Positions 1 through 9,040 of a stretch of DNA of 64,000 nucleotides are shown in pieces (positions within the stretch are counted from its first letter, which is position 1; each line of letters begins with the position of its first letter). The notes under the pieces were generated by a model, which searched no databases, was not told where the DNA came from, and saw nothing but the letters and a program-made list of their open reading frames with translations. A program made the translations under genes and the position numbers. Source of the DNA: Rhodopirellula sp. P2 (GTDB lineage: Bacteria > Planctomycetota > Planctomycetia > Pirellulales > Pirellulaceae); assembly GCF_028768465.1 (NCBI RefSeq), contig NZ_CP118225.1, forward strand, positions 3,701,001-3,765,000. Direction: 5' to 3'.

Positions 1-2413
1 TCTTCTGCAGCTGACGACCTTCGCATCCGGCCCCGATCTCACGCAGTAAGGCTTTGCATACGGGGTGGCCCTTTGTTTCGCCCGTCCAACTAACGGCGCC
101 CAGTGGTGCATCGTCGTTGTTCTTGGCACGACTGATGACGACAGGCCAATTCTTGTGGTCACCGTCACCAAACTTGGGAAACATCCGGTCGAGGGCATCC
201 TTGGCGGCGTCTTTGACCTTTTCCTCGATCGTAAGTGACATCACCTCGGCACCGCCGCCCTTGAATACTTTGGCGGCGTCGACAATTTCACCAAGGATTT
301 CATCGCGAGTACGCTGGGCATCAGTTTGCCGACTTTCCATCGCGCTCCGTGCTTCGTCTCCCTCTGGCGTGCTCGGGACACCTTTGATTTTGATGGTTCC
401 AGTCGAAGCCTCATAACGAACGATCTGCTTCTCTAAGTCCTTCGAGTTTCCGCGCGGCAGGAAGACAAAGACAATCGGACTGTCGGTTCCGGCGGCACGA
501 GCTGAATCGACCACGTTCTTTTCACTGGCCGAGTACTCATCTCGAATCCATACGGGTACCGCATCACCGTCGACGACCGGGGCATCGTCGCCGAAGTGGA
601 TCGCCAACTTGCGTTTCTCTTTTCGCTCACCTTGGATCAGCGAAATACCCTTGATGGCGTCATGACTGGCTGCACGGATCAGCGCGTCACGCTTGGAGGT
701 TAGCTCGCTAGAGTTTGCATTGAGCTGCTGCTCTCGCTTGCGGAACTCAGCGTCCCAGTCGGAATACTCCTTGGTTTGAAGGTTGTATTCACTGTGGTCC
801 TTCAGCAAAATTCCGTCGTTGACGAGTTCTTCAAGCAAATCCGGAATCTCTTTGCGAAGCCGCGCCCCGTCGTCTTGGAGATCGCTGACCATCAAGTCGG
901 CCAGCATCTCCTCCGACGCGCGAACGCCGATATCAAATCCGGCCTCACGTGGGATCTTGCGAATCAAGAAGGTCAGACCGCAAAGCCGGCGTTTCAGTTT
1001 TCCCTTTTCGGTGCCGTCGTCGAGTGATCGAATTGTTTCATCGAGTTCACGAAGTAGCACACCTTGGTGAACCAGGCTCGGCTGAAGCTGGTCGAACATC
1101 AGATCGGCCGGCACCACCGTGCCTAGTCCGCTGGATGCGTAGTCGTGTAGCGCATCGTGAATGATTCGCAACTGAGACCGAAGCATTCCGCTCGTGCCTG
1201 TTGGATCGACGGCGCGGAACACGTGCTCCCAAAACCGACGTCGTACCGGCAGCAAGGGATAGTCTTCAACCATGATTTCGCGGTCGCTGCCTTTGCTTCC
1301 GATTCGCGTCCCAGAGAGCTGACGTTCGATTTCACCGGAGTGTACGTCGAGGCACTTGCGTATCGCGTCAACGTGTTCGGGCTTTTTCTGCAACAAGACA
1401 CGACGCGTCACCGTTTCGACATCGGTGTCCGAAAGTTCGATCGGGATCGTGAAGCGATCTTGAAGCCATTTGAAGTGTGGTGCCTGGGACGCGAGTGCGT
1501 TCTGTCCCGCACCAACAACGATGATCCGAGATTCCAACTGCTTGCTGAGCGCTTCGGCAACATCGACTACATCTCGAGTCCGATCCTTCGAGTCGCCAAT
1601 GTGGATTTGCACTTCGTCCAGCACGATGATCGTGCATGGCAACTTCCCATCGACCGAAAGCACTTCACGTGTCAGCTGTAACAATTCCGACGAGGAAATG
1701 TCCGCTGGTTTCTTGAACTGCCCTCGGATCGTTTCCCGTGCCGACTTGCGGTCACCATATCCGGCATCGACCTCCACCAAGGCGTCGTGCAATACGGGAC
1801 TGACGGTCAGGTCGTTCAGCTCGCGAAAGAAGTCTTTTCCCTTGGCTTCAACGGCAGCTTTGACTTGATCGTAGAAACCGTTGTTTTTGAGGTAGAGGCA
1901 GAACTTTGCCGGAGCATATTGTTCGGGTAGTCCCTTTGATCGCAGGATCATGCCCAAGACGGTCAAACGAACGCTGCTGGTGTCACCCGATGGCAGCGTT
2001 CCCGAAACGGCGTGGAGCCCGCCAGCCTTGCGTCCTTCGGTGTCCAGCTCCTTCAACGCTGCGACCACGTCCTCGGGTAAATCCTTTACCAGCGAACGGG
2101 CGCGAGAACCATCAGGAAACTCGGTGTCGATCCAGAGGTGACACAGCATCTTTAGAAGGTGAGATTTACCACTTCCAAAGAAGCCGCTGACCCAGGCGGC
2201 CGGCTGACTTGTGCCATTAAGGTGCTGAAGATACGACTCCAAGATGCGAACCATTCCATCTTCGTACTGGCCTTCGCATACAAAATTTGAAAGCTCTTCG
2301 CGAAGCGTGTCGCGTTCCTGGTCGGTACCTTCCGACGTGATCCGTGCCTGACCATTATTCATCAGCTCCGAATGGGCTGGATCACGGACGAATAGCTCGC
2401 TGTTCTTAATCAT
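1..2413 (-). CDS. brxC: BREX P-loop ATPase BrxC (C-terminus beyond window)
   Basis: About 804 codons are visible from an ATG at 2413 to the window edge without a stop; the C-terminal part lies outside. A Walker A motif GFFGSGKS lies at residues 77-84 and a Walker B-like LPCTIIVLDEV near residue 262, the layout of the large BREX NTPase BrxC/PglY (family length about 1200 residues). It lies 53 bp downstream of brxB in the same direction, matching the BREX gene order brxA-brxB-brxC. BrxC is an essential ATPase of BREX phage exclusion; its exact mechanism is unsettled. The methyltransferase (pglX) and phosphatase (pglZ) expected downstream would lie left of base 1, so the BREX subtype cannot be fixed here. 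Identity is by motif and context. Confidence 0.9.
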   Translation of the reverse strand, partial: MIKNSELFVRDPAHSELMNNGQARITSEGTDQERDTLREELSNFVCEGQYEDGMVRILESYLQHLNGTSQPAAWVSGFFGSGKSHLLKMLCHLWIDTEFPDGSRARSLVKDLPEDVVAALKELDTEGRKAGGLHAVSGTLPSGDTSSVRLTVLGMILRSKGLPEQYAPAKFCLYLKNNGFYDQVKAAVEAKGKDFFRELNDLTVSPVLHDALVEVDAGYGDRKSARETIRGQFKKPADISSSELLQLTREVLSVDGKLPCTIIVLDEVQIHIGDSKDRTRDVVDVAEALSKQLESRIIVVGAGQNALASQAPHFKWLQDRFTIPIELSDTDVETVTRRVLLQKKPEHVDAIRKCLDVHSGEIERQLSGTRIGSKGSDREIMVEDYPLLPVRRRFWEHVFRAVDPTGTSGMLRSQLRIIHDALHDYASSGLGTVVPADLMFDQLQPSLVHQGVLLRELDETIRSLDDGTEKGKLKRRLCGLTFLIRKIPREAGFDIGVRASEEMLADLMVSDLQDDGARLRKEIPDLLEELVNDGILLKDHSEYNLQTKEYSDWDAEFRKREQQLNANSSELTSKRDALIRAASHDAIKGISLIQGERKEKRKLAIHFGDDAPVVDGDAVPVWIRDEYSASEKNVVDSARAAGTDSPIVFVFLPRGNSKDLEKQIVRYEASTGTIKIKGVPSTPEGDEARSAMESRQTDAQRTRDEILGEIVDAAKVFKGGGAEVMSLTIEEKVKDAAKDALDRMFPKFGDGDHKNWPVVISRAKNNDDAPLGAVSWTGETKGHPVCKALLREIGAGCEGRQLQK

Positions 2414-2466
2414 GAATCGGCTCTCGATAGACTTTTTGTTTGATTTGCTGTGCGTGGAATAGCCGG

Positions 2467-3021
2467 CTATTCGCCTTGGTGAAGCGTGATGGGCGTGGCG
2501 AGATAGTTCCAGCCATCACGAGCGCCCAGCAGGCTGTAGTTGTCTTGCTGAAATGTTCCAGGAAAGAACAACACCATGCGTCCGCGGATGTCGCCGACCG
2601 ATTTATCTAGTACCTCGGAGACTCGCAGGAATCCATACAGCGAAGATGTGCCGTAGATTGCGACGACAGTGTTTTCATCAACATCCTCGGCAGTCAACTC
2701 GGCCCGCACAGCCGCGACGACATAGTCGAAAAACTCAGTGTCCAGCTTGAGCTGTAAATCTTCTGGACATTCAAAATAGGACTCGCGGTATTCTTCCGCT
2801 GACATCCATGCTGGAAACAGTGGAGCGAGATCAAGCTGTCGCCAGCCGTGGCCGGCACCCTTCGTGCGGACTTCAAAGTCACCGATTCGTGCATTGAGCT
2901 TTCGTTCATCCTCTTTCGCATAGACAACGAAGATTGCTTTCTGGGCGCCGGCAAGATTCTTCTGCCAAGGCGCTTTAATGTTTCGCTCGTAACTGTCGGC
3001 TAGGTCTTCAATTCGTCCCAT
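2467..3021 (-). CDS. brxB: BREX protein BrxB (DUF1788)
   Basis: A 184-residue acidic protein resembling the DUF1788 family that follows brxA in BREX type 1 loci; the C-terminal half contains a GRMVLFFPGTF stretch typical of the family, followed by NYSLLGARDGWNYLA. I chose the ATG at 3021 because GAGGA lies 6 bp upstream; an in-frame TTG at 3027 is an alternative. The start lies inside the end of brxA, so translation is probably coupled. BrxB is a small BREX component with no known enzymatic activity. The length fits the family (about 190-200 residues). Confidence 0.88.
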   Translation of the reverse strand: MGRIEDLADSYERNIKAPWQKNLAGAQKAIFVVYAKEDERKLNARIGDFEVRTKGAGHGWRQLDLAPLFPAWMSAEEYRESYFECPEDLQLKLDTEFFDYVVAAVRAELTAEDVDENTVVAIYGTSSLYGFLRVSEVLDKSVGDIRGRMVLFFPGTFQQDNYSLLGARDGWNYLATPITLHQGE

Positions 3022-3823
3022 TTGCAATCCTCAGTTCACGTTCGGTTAACAGAGCACCAAAGCCAACGTCAAAAATATCTTGTGCTTCACGCAGGGAAAT
3101 CAGCCCCAGCCTTCTCGCGTCAATCGCCCGAGCTAACGCGATATCCTCTGCTGCATCCAGTAGTCGCATGAACTCGCTGGACAACAACTTCTTGCCGCGC
3201 AGCCCCATGACGTACCCGAGCAGCAAAGCAAAGGTGACCGTGACTGGTGTTGCATCGACTTGTGTTCGCACCTTCCGAACCCGTCCAACTAAGTGTCCAG
3301 ACTGACTCCAGGATGAACTTGTGTTGCGCGCAACCTTGTCGATTGTTGACTCACCCATGCGTCCGTTCGTGAAGTCATCGATCGAGCTACAAACCAATTG
3401 ACGCATCAGTTCCATGCCATCCGGCGTCTCCAAAACGGTTGTCGCGGTTGATCGCAGCAACGGGTCGCGAGCGTACGCAATCAAAATCGCCAGTAGTGGT
3501 TGCCCTGATTCATCCAAGTCCCACAGCGATCGAAAGACACGAAATAAGGGAACCGACTTATCAAGCGAGTAAAGCTCACGGAGTCGACGCAAAGTTCCTT
3601 TGCGATTGGAGTCCGTCGATTTACCCAACAGGTTTTCATCAACAACCACGCGGTGGTAGTCCGCGAATTCAGCATCTTCCGGCAATGCATCGAATATCTG
3701 GCGAACGTCCTCAAGCGTCATTGTCCGGCTGGAATGCGGCCCACTGGGTCCGGCAATCAAGCCGAACTCCGCCGCATGCTCCGGCACTGAATTGAACGCC
3801 ACGCTTCCCACTTCATCTCCCAC
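3008..3823 (-). CDS. brxA: BREX protein BrxA (DUF1819)
   Basis: A 271-residue protein, first gene of the BREX operon. The central SSSWSQSGHLVGRVRKVR resembles the conserved helical core of the DUF1819/BrxA family, a small DNA-binding-like BREX component. It is longer than the usual 200 or so residues because of an N-terminal extension; an internal ATG (residue 35, MTLEDVRQ) is a possible later start giving about 237 residues. It overlaps brxB and diverges from a receiver/kinase operon across a 166-bp gap, so control of the defence operon must lie in that gap. Family assignment rests on motif resemblance plus strict brxA-brxB-brxC order. Confidence 0.85.
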   Translation of the reverse strand: MGDEVGSVAFNSVPEHAAEFGLIAGPSGPHSSRTMTLEDVRQIFDALPEDAEFADYHRVVVDENLLGKSTDSNRKGTLRRLRELYSLDKSVPLFRVFRSLWDLDESGQPLLAILIAYARDPLLRSTATTVLETPDGMELMRQLVCSSIDDFTNGRMGESTIDKVARNTSSSWSQSGHLVGRVRKVRTQVDATPVTVTFALLLGYVMGLRGKKLLSSEFMRLLDAAEDIALARAIDARRLGLISLREAQDIFDVGFGALLTERELRIANGTN

Positions 3824-3890
3824 ATCGATTAAGGCCAGCGGGAGGTATTATCCGCAGCCAATCGCTCACGTCAAGACATCATCGCAAATG

Positions 3891-3910
3891 TGCCGGCAAA
3901 CTTGCCGGCA
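3891..3910. promoter_or_regulatory. 20-bp palindrome in the brxA/receiver divergent gap
   Basis: TGCCGGCAA, two bases, TTGCCGGCA: a perfect 9-bp inverted repeat in the gap between brxA and the divergent receiver gene, 68 bp from the brxA start and just upstream of the -35 element predicted for the receiver operon. The position suits an operator for one or both operons; a bidirectional terminator is less likely between divergent starts. The binding protein is unknown. Confidence 0.5.
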
Positions 3911-3923
3911 TTTCGTCCTTTTG

Positions 3924-3952
3924 TTTGACGCGATGGTGTTTGTTGATATGCT
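3924..3952 (+). promoter_or_regulatory. sigma70-type promoter for receiver/kinase operon
   Basis: TTTGAC at 3924-3929 and TATGCT at 3947-3952 are separated by exactly 17 bp, close to the -35/-10 consensus, with a predicted transcription start near 3959, about 31 bp upstream of the receiver ATG at 3990. AGGAG lies about 12 bp before that ATG. Confidence 0.55.
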
Positions 3953-3989
3953 TACGATCTAACTCACAACTCAGGAGCCAAATCCAACC

Positions 3990-4652
3990 ATGTTCGGATT
4001 CAAAAAAAGAACGATCGCAGAGCTTGGCGAGTCGCTTCCTCGTGCAGAATTGGTAAATCGCAGTCGAATTCTTGTGATTGATGACGAGGCTCCTAGCCTC
4101 CTGCAGGACCTTAAAGACTACGGTTTCGCCGTAGACCACGTTTCCGACATCAACTCGCAAGTTAGCGGCTCAATCGAACAGTGCCGATACGACTTGATTC
4201 TTTTGGATTTCGGTGAGGTGGGGACAACTTTTGGCGATGACGAGGGGCTGTCCCTGTTGAAGCACATCAAAGCGATCAGTCCCTCGACCATCGTTTTTGC
4301 ATATACATCCAAAGCACTGCGGAGCTGCCATGCCGACTTCTATGTGCTCTCTGACGGCAACCTGGATAAGGACGCCGGTGTGCAGGAAAGTATTGAAAAG
4401 ATCGTAGAGGGACTTAAAAAATCTCGAAGCGTATCCAACACTTGGAAATCATTCCTTCATCGCTGCGCGATTGCTCCGGGAACTGCTGATGATCTGCGGC
4501 TTCAGGATGCTTTTGTTAGAGCTGTCGAGAGCCCTAAGAAGCATTCGTATTGGAAAACTGTCGCGTTAGATGCCGCAAAGAGCGATGAAGGCAAGGCTGT
4601 CGTCAGTGCGATTGCTTCAAAGCTTCTCGAACTTGGGGCTCAGGCGATATGA
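3990..4652 (+). CDS. CheY-like receiver protein without recognised output domain
   Basis: A 220-residue protein. Residues 25-145 look like a receiver domain: acidic pair D31-D32 after a hydrophobic strand, phospho-acceptor candidate D73 in LILLDFG, T106/S107 after the fourth strand, and K127 as the likely conserved lysine. Residues 150-220 are helical with no helix-turn-helix that I can see, so it may act by protein contact rather than DNA binding. Its stop overlaps the start of the kinase-like gene (ATGA), implying translational coupling and a partner pair. It diverges from brxA, so it could sense infection or regulate BREX, but that is inference from position only. Confidence 0.8.
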   Translation: MFGFKKRTIAELGESLPRAELVNRSRILVIDDEAPSLLQDLKDYGFAVDHVSDINSQVSGSIEQCRYDLILLDFGEVGTTFGDDEGLSLLKHIKAISPSTIVFAYTSKALRSCHADFYVLSDGNLDKDAGVQESIEKIVEGLKKSRSVSNTWKSFLHRCAIAPGTADDLRLQDAFVRAVESPKKHSYWKTVALDAAKSDEGKAVVSAIASKLLELGAQAI

Positions 4653-5740
4653 GTAAACAGGATCTTCTGTCTTCATTGTCGCCACTTCCGATTGTGAATC
4701 TGGCCGCTATCAATACGCCTTCATCGGGCTTGATAGTGGGAACGCCTGAATTTTGCAGGCGCGCGTTTGAGAAAGATGACTCCTGTCGTCAGCACTACCA
4801 GCGACTCGCTGAGCAACGAGCTTTCGGTGCTGACGAAATTCCCTGTCCCCACGGGTTTGCGAGTCGCAAGGTAAGTACCCCACGTGGCGACTTTGCATTG
4901 ACCGGGTTCATACCGTACCCCCGGCTAGGTGGCAAGAATGAATCCGCGCGGGCTAAGTCGAACAAAAAGAATAAGATTGCGTCAACTGAAGTAGGCCGAG
5001 CATCCAGCAGCTTGCAGAATGTTGCGAAGGAGCTGGATTCCGTTGAGCAAAAGACATTTGACGGCGTGAGTGCCGGGCTACACGAAATCCGAAAGCTCAA
5101 TCGCGAAGTAAAGCAAACTGCTGAACGAATGTGCCTGCGTGAAAACAGAGACGATCCAACGCTTGCGAATCCAGAGACAGTCAAGATATGGAAGGCATCA
5201 GAAATGATGTCTACGCACTTCAATATTATCGAGTTGGTTGCTAACGAAACGCTGATGAGGCTACCTGTTCGCTCACGCGTGCAGCCCTATCGACTATTCG
5301 ACAAGTGCGCGAGGATTTATCGCCCCGCTGGAAACACGGGCAGAATCTCGCTACACGCGAACTACAACTTTCAATCTGAAATCGCCGCTTGTGACAAAAC
5401 AATTTCGATAATACCAACTGTCCTCATCCAGAACGCAATAAAGTACTCCCCTGGCGACTCTGAAATTGTTGTTGAGTTTTCACTCAAAGAGCAGCCCTTT
5501 GACGTGCAAGACAAGCTACTTGTCGAAGTAACCAACGAATGTTCAAGCGTGCTCCAGCTCGACGATTCAATTTTCGGTCGAAGCGTGCGAATTGCAACGG
5601 ATACTGACGGATCCGGGTTCGGGCTCTACGTTGCTCAGCAAGTCGCCATCCAGCACAAGACGAAGATTCAGTTCAGCACGTTTCACAACGCGACACCAAA
5701 CTACTGCAGGTTCGGGATTGAATTTGACGTGTTGACCTAG
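4649..5740 (+). CDS. soluble histidine-kinase-like protein with PocR-like cysteine sensor
   Basis: A 363-residue protein without membrane segments. The C-terminal half shows a GHKL ATPase: N-box N262 in VLIQNAIKYSP and a glycine-rich GSGFGLYVA at 321-329. A possible phospho-acceptor box is H145 in LHEIRKLN. Upstream, C36, C46 and C66 (FCRR, SCRQHY, CPHGF) follow the cysteine spacing seen in PocR-type ligand-sensing domains, suggesting a metal- or redox-dependent cytosolic sensor. It overlaps the receiver gene by 4 bp. Sensor-kinase function is well supported by motifs; the PocR resemblance is weaker (three cysteines and surrounding residues). A role linked to the neighbouring BREX operon is a hypothesis. 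Confidence 0.75.
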   Translation: MSKQDLLSSLSPLPIVNLAAINTPSSGLIVGTPEFCRRAFEKDDSCRQHYQRLAEQRAFGADEIPCPHGFASRKVSTPRGDFALTGFIPYPRLGGKNESARAKSNKKNKIASTEVGRASSSLQNVAKELDSVEQKTFDGVSAGLHEIRKLNREVKQTAERMCLRENRDDPTLANPETVKIWKASEMMSTHFNIIELVANETLMRLPVRSRVQPYRLFDKCARIYRPAGNTGRISLHANYNFQSEIAACDKTISIIPTVLIQNAIKYSPGDSEIVVEFSLKEQPFDVQDKLLVEVTNECSSVLQLDDSIFGRSVRIATDTDGSGFGLYVAQQVAIQHKTKIQFSTFHNATPNYCRFGIEFDVLT

Positions 5741-5838
5741 CGTGCCAGAGCATTCGCCCGAATGCTCACGGTGTCAGTTGCAAGATCGCGTGGAGGGATC
5801 TGCTACCAATCGCAACAGAACCCGATCGCTCGAAACAA

Positions 5839-6237
5839 ATGGAGATTACCGTGGCCATTCTTGGATATGCCTTGCTAAGCATCGCAGTTGCATTGCTCTG
5901 GGGGCAGTGTCGCGAAACCAAAGACTGGGCTCGGTTGTTCGCGGCGTTTGGATTCGCGTCCGCTGGTGTTTACTTCACCGGCATGATCCCGCATGCGGCG
6001 GCAGCAGGAGTCCTGAGGTTCGCGATAGCGGCAACTCGGTTCGTGCGGCCTGAATTCGCCCGATTCCTCTTGGCCGCTGGTGCCATTGCGTTTCTTTCAG
6101 CGGCGATGGCATTTTCGGTGGGGCAGTTCGGCAACCCTTGGGCGGGTGAAACCCGAAAAGAGGACCGCAACGACTGGGAGCCCAATGTGGCCCGTCATGG
6201 AGGTCATGTGGGAACTGTGCCAGATCTCATACCTTGA
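5839..6237 (+). CDS. small predicted membrane protein
   Basis: A 132-residue reading frame with about three hydrophobic segments (roughly residues 4-21, 32-58 and 76-95) and a polar tail. I do not recognise a family. Its 3' end overlaps the start of the lipase gene by about 50 bp, and no strong ribosome-binding site precedes the ATG. It sits between the kinase-like gene and two decayed genes, so it may itself be a remnant. Confidence 0.5.
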   Translation: MEITVAILGYALLSIAVALLWGQCRETKDWARLFAAFGFASAGVYFTGMIPHAAAAGVLRFAIAATRFVRPEFARFLLAAGAIAFLSAAMAFSVGQFGNPWAGETRKEDRNDWEPNVARHGGHVGTVPDLIP

Positions 6238-7068
6238 TCCGGTTGACGCTCGCTCGAAACTTGCAAATCGAGGGTTTGATTCGGAGACCATCAACTCTGG
6301 TTCGATGAACGGTTACGTCGTCAAAATGGGCGATCATGCCGTCATCGTTTTGAGAGGAACCGAAAGTAGTTTGTACGATGTGCTTCAAGACTTGAACTTC
6401 ATCAAGTCGACGAATGATAACGGCTCGATGCACGGTGGTTTTCGATCTGGCTACAGCGATTCCATGCATCGGCAAGTCAATGACCTGCTACACAGATTTC
6501 AGTCGAAGCAGGTTTGGATTACCGGCCATAGTCTTGGGGCGCTCTCTCTGTTGTTTGTGCGCATGATCTCATCGTCGATAAGAAGCACCCGATTGCCGGC
6601 GTGATGACGTTCGGCCAGCCCAAGGTGGTCCGTTCAGACATGCGAAGGTTCTTGGAACCGGAACTCGGCGACAAGTACGTTTTCTTTGTCAATGACATGG
6701 ACCCAGTCGTAAAGGCCGTAGATCCCTTCACTCATTTTGGTCACATGGTGCGTTACAGTGACGGGGAGATTGAGCGATCGGAGAGATTGCGTTTACGTAG
6801 TTTTGGTGCAACGAATTCACTATCGCCCCTAACACGAGATGACGGGTTCCCTGAGTCATTTTCGGAGGCCGATCTGGATGCTTATATCCGACGCTTGTCG
6901 CAATCGCAGGCACCAACGAACGCTCCAACTGGCGAACCACCGTTAATGCAGGGCTGGTTCCCAACTCCATCCGATCACTTCATCGCCAACTACCGTGAAA
7001 TGGTGGATTTCATGATTCGCGGGAACAAGCAATCGCAAACCGTGCAGCGACGATCCAGGTCGAATTGA
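6185..7068 (+). pseudogene. class 3 lipase family gene, frameshifted at a CT repeat
   Basis: Start at ATG 6185 with GGGAG 4 bp upstream. The first frame runs through the lipase elbow GHSLGAL (GxSxG nucleophile serine) and a preceding class 3 lipase region (VIVLRGTES), then leaves frame and stops at 6604. The second half (IAGVMTFGQPKVV, NDMDPVVKAVDP, ending at 7068) continues in another frame and matches the usual sequence after the elbow. The break coincides with a (CT)4 run at 6542-6549; with three CT units the reading ALSVVCAHDL is uninterrupted. It is either a slipped-strand mutation, a phase-variable switch, or a sequencing error. Substrate unknown; the fold acts on lipid esters. Confidence 0.75.
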
Positions 7069-7071
7069 CAT

Positions 7072-7890
7072 ATGTACGACATCATTGGTGACACTCATGG
7101 GCATGCTGATGAACTAAAAGCATTGCTTTCCGATTTGCGATATAGCTCACGCCGCCGTGGCTATCGGCATCCCGATCGAAAGGCTGTCTTCGTTGGTGAC
7201 TTCGTCGATCGGGGATCGGCGATCGGAGAAGTCGTCGAGATTGCTCGGGCGATGGTGGATGCGGGGGACGCGCTCGCGGTGATGGGGAACCATGAGTGCA
7301 ACGCGATCGCGTTTCATACTCCGCGGCCTGGGAAGCCCTGGTCTGGAAAGACCAGCGAATGGTTTCCGGCTCATGCGGACAGGAATTTCAAGCAGCATCA
7401 GGCGACGCTGGATCAGTTGTCGCCGGCGAACTCGCCGACGCGATCACCTGGTTCAAAACGCTTCCGGTTGCGATTGAGATCGGTGGGATCCGTGTGGCTC
7501 ACGCTTCGTGGCAGAAACGGGACATCGACTGTCTCAACGAAGCGTTGGCCGACGCGGGCAGATTCGCGCCCGACTTTCTTGCCATGTCGGAAGACCCCGG
7601 CAGCGAATTAAACAACGCGATCGAGAATGTCTTGAAAGGGCCCGAGTTAAAGTTGCCAGGTGATCTCTCGGTCGTGGACAAGGCTGGACATCGGCGGGAC
7701 TCGGTGCGGATCAAGCTGGTACGAAGACGGTACTGGTCGAACCTATCGTCAGCATCACCTTGGCAGCGACGAAGTGCCTGATCTTGAGATTGACTGGAAG
7801 TGTCGAGACCGGAGGGCTCGCGCCCTGCCGCTAGCAGTTGGGGGTTACCCGCGTGACGCGGTTCCGGTGTTTGTGGGCCAGCATGGCTGA
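7072..7890 (+). pseudogene. calcineurin-like metallophosphatase with two frameshifts
   Basis: The ATG at 7072 lies 4 bp after the lipase stop. The N-terminal part has the metallophosphatase signature GDTHGH, GDFVDRGS and GNHE (metal ligands) resembling PrpE/diadenosine-tetraphosphatase-type enzymes. Near 7420 homology moves to the -1 frame (ELADAITWFKTLPV, RVAHASWQKRDIDC), and near 7715 back to the first frame (IKWYEDG), ending with GYPRDAVPVFVGQHG at 7890. In the first frame alone translation would stop at 7611. Two breaks in one gene, next to a broken lipase gene, point to decay rather than isolated error. Just past the stop, a stretch translating to ISLDHDLGD may be a scrap of another gene. 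Confidence 0.7.
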
Positions 7891-7980
7891 CCGGTACGGT
7901 CACCGACATCAGCCTGGACCACGATCTTGGCGATCCGTTTGCGCAAGTTTTCATCCCGGTAGGGATGACAGACAGAAGCC

Positions 7981-8728
7981 GGAAGAAAAGTTGCATCCGC
8001 GATCGGACCGTCAAATGTTGACGGCTTGTCGACTCAGTCGCCAAAAATGGTTCAACGAATGGAGGACGGGCATTCTTGCCCGTCAGAGTCGGCCAAGACC
8101 ACTCATCACAACCCGACGCGTGAGCGAGGGACGCCCCCAACTCCTACGACGGCCCCATCCGGGGCGACCATTTGTTTTCCGGCATCGGTCTCTCGGGGCT
8201 TCCGCCCCGAGCTACGCACGACGGCCCCATCCGGGGCGAAACCCAGACGCCAGCCACCGTTTATTTTTCGAACGTCCCACGCAGCGACCCCCGGCTACCA
8301 TCCGACATCCCTACCGGGATGGCGAAAGACAGTAGCCGGAAGAAAAGTTGCATCCGCGATCAGAGCGTCAAATGTTGACGGCTTGTCGACTCAGTCGCCA
8401 AAAATGGTTCAACGAATGGACGACGGGCATTCTTGCCCGTCAGAGTCGGCCAAGACCACTCATCACAACCCGACGCGTGAGCGAGGGACGCCCCCAACTC
8501 CCACGACGGCCCCATCCGGGGCGACCGTTTGTTTTCCGGCATCGGTCTCTCGGGGCTTCCGCCCCGAGCTACGCACGACGGCCCCATCCGGGGCGAAACC
8601 CAGACGCCAGCCACCGTTTATTTTTCGAACGTCCCACGCAGCGACCCCCGGCTACCATCCGACATCCCTACCGGGATGGAGAAAGACAGTAGCCGGAAGA
8701 AAATTTGCATCCGCGATCAGAGCGTCAA
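7981..8728. repeat. 357-bp tandem repeat, two copies plus partial third
   Basis: The motif GGAAGAAAAKTTGCATCCGC recurs at 7981, 8338 and 8695, exactly 357 bp apart; two full units are nearly identical and a third breaks off at about 8728. Each unit contains GC-rich inverted segments (GGCCCCATCCGGGGC). A long open frame runs through the array but is a by-product of unit length being divisible by three. Part of the unit recurs inverted at 13380-13470, so it is also a dispersed repeat. Confidence 0.85.
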
Positions 8729-9040
8729 CACCAAACATTTCGCAGTCCAGGCCGACGCCCAAACGGCTCCCATCGTTGCACCCGATCATTCCCGCCGACC
8801 TGCTTCGCCCTGGCGTGAGACGCGGAGGCTCAGCGTGCCATCGCCGGCGTGGAGAACGCGGGTCGTTTCGCACTCGATCCAGCGGTCGGTGTTGACGGTC
8901 ACTCATTAGAGCTCGCAAGCATCGCTACGGGGTGTACGCCAGCCATGGGCGATCGCACGGCAGGTCGCTCACAAGCTCCAGGCACCTGTCACCCCGTCGG
9001 GGCTTGCTGGTTGCGTGCTGTCTCTGCTCCACGGGCTCAT

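Noticed and set aside
3891..3910. Bidirectional terminator
   Set aside because: It lies between two divergent gene starts, and only short T-runs follow; an operator fits better.
8026..8895. 289-residue open frame across the tandem repeat
   Set aside because: The predicted protein repeats with the 357-bp DNA unit and consists of proline/arginine-rich repeat sequence; an artefact of unit length divisible by three.
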